NCBI GenBank assembly: GCA_039704465.1
Contig: JASFAU010000006.1
Location: forward strand, 496,001 to 560,000
Direction: 5' to 3'
DNA from: Plasmodiophora brassicae
Taxonomy: Eukaryota; Endomyxa; Phytomyxea; Plasmodiophorida; Plasmodiophoridae
Length of the DNA stretch: 64,000 nucleotides
Shown here: in pieces, positions 62,401 through 64,000 of the stretch
Layout of the letters: each line of letters begins with the position of its first letter
Position numbering within the stretch: position 1 is the stretch's first letter
The notes under the pieces: generated by a model
What the model was told of the DNA's origin: nothing
The model's input: only the letters and a program-made list of their open reading frames with translations
Database searches by the model: none
Translations under genes and position numbers: made by a program

Positions 62401-63731
62401 CCTGGCGACGATCCGTGCCCAGGTCAATGCGGAGCTCAGGGCACAACGCGAGGCGGGCGCGCTCAAGCTGATGCCGGTGCCCGAGGATCCGATCGGGACC
62501 GGCGCTGAGGAAGCGTTGCAACTGGGATCCGTTCTGGACACGGGTGCGATCAAGAGCAAGCTGGAGTCGATCGAGGGTGCGCTCTGCAGATTCGTCGAAG
62601 GGCGCGGGTCGTTCGAACACCCGCTGAATTCGAGTTCCACGCTGGCAATCGGCCACATTGTCGTTGCCGACCTGGCGACGGTGTCGGCACCCGTGTTCCT
62701 GTGCCACCGTCTTGGACAAGGTCAGTGTGGCGGATGACGCGCCAGCGCACGGGTCTGACGAAAGCGGGAGCAGCGTTGGTGTCGCTGCTGAGCGTGTCCA
62801 CGCCACACGTGTCCCTGCAATTGGTGACCAGGCTCCCGCGGCCTTCGCCCGCGCTGGCCAGCAACCCGTTCTCGAACCTGTTCCTGTACGACCCGGTCGA
62901 CAGGGTGCTCAGCGTCCGCGACGAGGTCGCCGGCGATGTCGGCGATTTCGCCATGGTGGTCGTGCACACCCTGGCGCACATCCGTTCGGAGGACTGGACG
63001 GAGACCGGCCCCGTCTTCCTGCGCGAGCTGCTCGTATTAGGTAGGCTGACGACCCTCATTGGTGTTCCTGGCTGGGGCCCGCATTGACACGAATCATCAT
63101 CAGTTCGATTGCTGTCGCTGCAGGCGCTGACGAATGGCAGTCCACTGCCAGCGCTGTCGACTCGGGATGCCATGTCGGCCTACGTGGACCTGCGACGCGC
63201 TAGGGATCTGGCCGATCAGTACGCTCAGGACGCGCGGTTCCTGGACAGGCTCGAGCAGTATCGCAGTGTGGTCAACAACGCTGCCATCCAGGAGCACATC
63301 GCGGCAACGATGAAATCCCTGCCGGCCTCCGTCCTGCCCGTTCAACTCCCGGATGCTGCCAGACGGAACGAGTAGGTGCCTGTCCGCTTGGCGATGACGT
63401 TGCGATGACCATGTCGTCATGTCGAACAGGACGACGTTGGACAGCAGCCATTTGCTTGGACAAGTTGACGACGCACATGGCGACCTGCTGAGCATCCTCA
63501 CCGAGGCCCACCAGCTCTCACGAACCGTGACCGACCTCGACATGAACGCAGACGGCAGCATGGCAACTCAGGAAACACTGTCCGCCGCCCGCGACCGCCT
63601 TCACCGCCTCCATCTCCACAAGGTTCGACTCCGTTCGTACCCACTGTAGCCGTACCTGAACGTTCTGCCAGGTCGACATCGCCAACAAGCTCGCCATCCT
63701 CGAACGCCTGTGCGCGTCCCTGACGCAATAG
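53443..63731 (+). CDS. Giant type I membrane protein: Cys-rich GCC2/GCC3-type repeats outside, coiled coil inside
   Basis: The start at 53443 gives a signal peptide (MALLQRLLTLLVLGRGWA). From there to about 58,600, dozens of repeats follow the pattern CxPGxYCPxGxxxxxPCPxGxYx, the GCC2/GCC3 (ephrin-receptor-like) Cys-rich module, spread over many short exons. A different Cys-rich stretch (CNSTCNGPGTFDPTYSICNC) and a cupredoxin-like block (VFAFTFTTAGTYVFYDNADR, near 59330) come next. The single membrane helix is IVYLVGAFISALVIVYVYSK (59580-59640). The cytosolic part starts FRAKTMSLKGYDF and is mostly coiled coil to about 62,650. Then comes a compact domain with NPFSNLFLYDPVDRVLSVRD and VVVHTLAHIRSEDW (62860-63000), and the end is LERLCASLTQ at 63731. 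Splices at 59907-59960, 63370-63428 and 63620-63671 keep the frame open across candidate breaks. It could be two genes, but I found no break. Confidence 0.7.
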
Positions 63732-63889
63732 TAGCAAGTGGCGTCGAGAATGAACGATGGGCGCGCGCGCTTTCTCTGCAGTCGCGGGCCGCGGCCGACG
63801 CTGCAGTTCGCAGTCCCAAATCCACAAACGCTGTGCTCCGACCATTCGTCGCGTGCCGCAGTTATAGATCTGTTATATAACGCTTGGCG

Positions 63890-63953
63890 GGGGGGTGGGC
63901 GTTATATAACGTTATGTAACGTTATATAACGGTTATATAACGGTTATATAACG
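63890..63953. repeat. Short array of the 10-bp palindrome GTTATATAAC
   Basis: Five units lie in a row (one is GTTATGTAAC), partly spaced by a single G, and a sixth lies just upstream at about 63871 before a run of G. Each unit is its own reverse complement. AT-rich in a GC-rich region, 150 bp after the last gene. Could be a binding-site cluster, a promoter for a gene beyond the window, or a replication-related element. Confidence 0.8.
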
Positions 63954-64000
63954 CCCTTTTTGGAGACGCTTGGAGACCGCCCCGGACAGCCCGGACTGCG

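Overview
This is a eukaryotic chromosome segment from a compact, GC-rich, intron-dense protist genome. Most genes are cut by short GT-AG introns, often 50-60 nt with a CTGAC/CTAAC-like branch site near the acceptor, so real proteins appear as in-frame blocks that hop between frames. Gene content is fully eukaryotic (myosin, two cytochromes c, BUD23, ARS2, UTP7, BUD32, eL41, a SNAP-25-type SNARE, Cdc25-type phosphatases). No rRNA, tRNA, CRISPR array or bacterial operon was seen. High GC, gene density, tiny introns, 7TM-RGS receptors and long Cys-rich surface proteins would suit a rhizarian such as a plasmodiophorid, but that placement is a guess; the sequence alone does not settle it.

Layout. 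0.2-6.1 kb (-): an unusual myosin whose tail carries a calponin-homology domain and, in my reading, a C-terminal MABP domain. 6.6-9.4 kb (+): a concentrative nucleoside transporter and a glutamine-rich protein. 9.5-15 kb: a 34-bp perfect palindrome, two 7TM-RGS proteins on opposite strands, and between them a mitochondrial stomatin-like protein. 15-20 kb: the 25-codon ribosomal protein eL41, a WD40-like protein, and two cytochrome c paralogues in opposite orientation flanking BUD23. 20-27 kb: ARS2/SERRATE, a Rab-like GTPase, and two Cdc25-like phosphatases flanking a Qb/Qc SNARE. 27-34.7 kb: an STK16-like kinase, a small unknown gene, an intronless eIF4B-like protein with an eIF4G-type C-terminal region, homogentisate dioxygenase, and a membrane-anchored glutaredoxin. 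34.8-36.4 kb: the only clearly disturbed region, with two transposase-derived fragments in inverted orientation and a broken second copy of the glutaredoxin gene. 36.7-44 kb: an FHA protein, a PH-PH-RGS protein, and a large FYVE-finger protein. 44-51.9 kb: UTP7, a signal-peptide plus seven-helix membrane protein, a helical-toroid protein, a coiled-coil protein, BUD32, and a basic low-complexity protein. 51.9-53.2 kb: a GPI-anchored family-16 glycoside hydrolase. 53.4-63.7 kb (+): one very large type I membrane protein with dozens of GCC2/GCC3-type Cys-rich repeats outside and a long coiled-coil cytoplasmic part. The right end holds a short array of a 10-bp AT-rich palindrome.

Themes. Signalling is over-represented: three RGS proteins, a further seven-helix protein, PH, FYVE and FHA domains, two Cdc25-like phosphatases and two kinases. 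Local duplication is a second theme (7TM-RGS, cytochrome c, Cdc25, glutaredoxin). Gene models were built by eye from splice signals and family conservation. Gene ends are usually reliable, internal exon borders less so.
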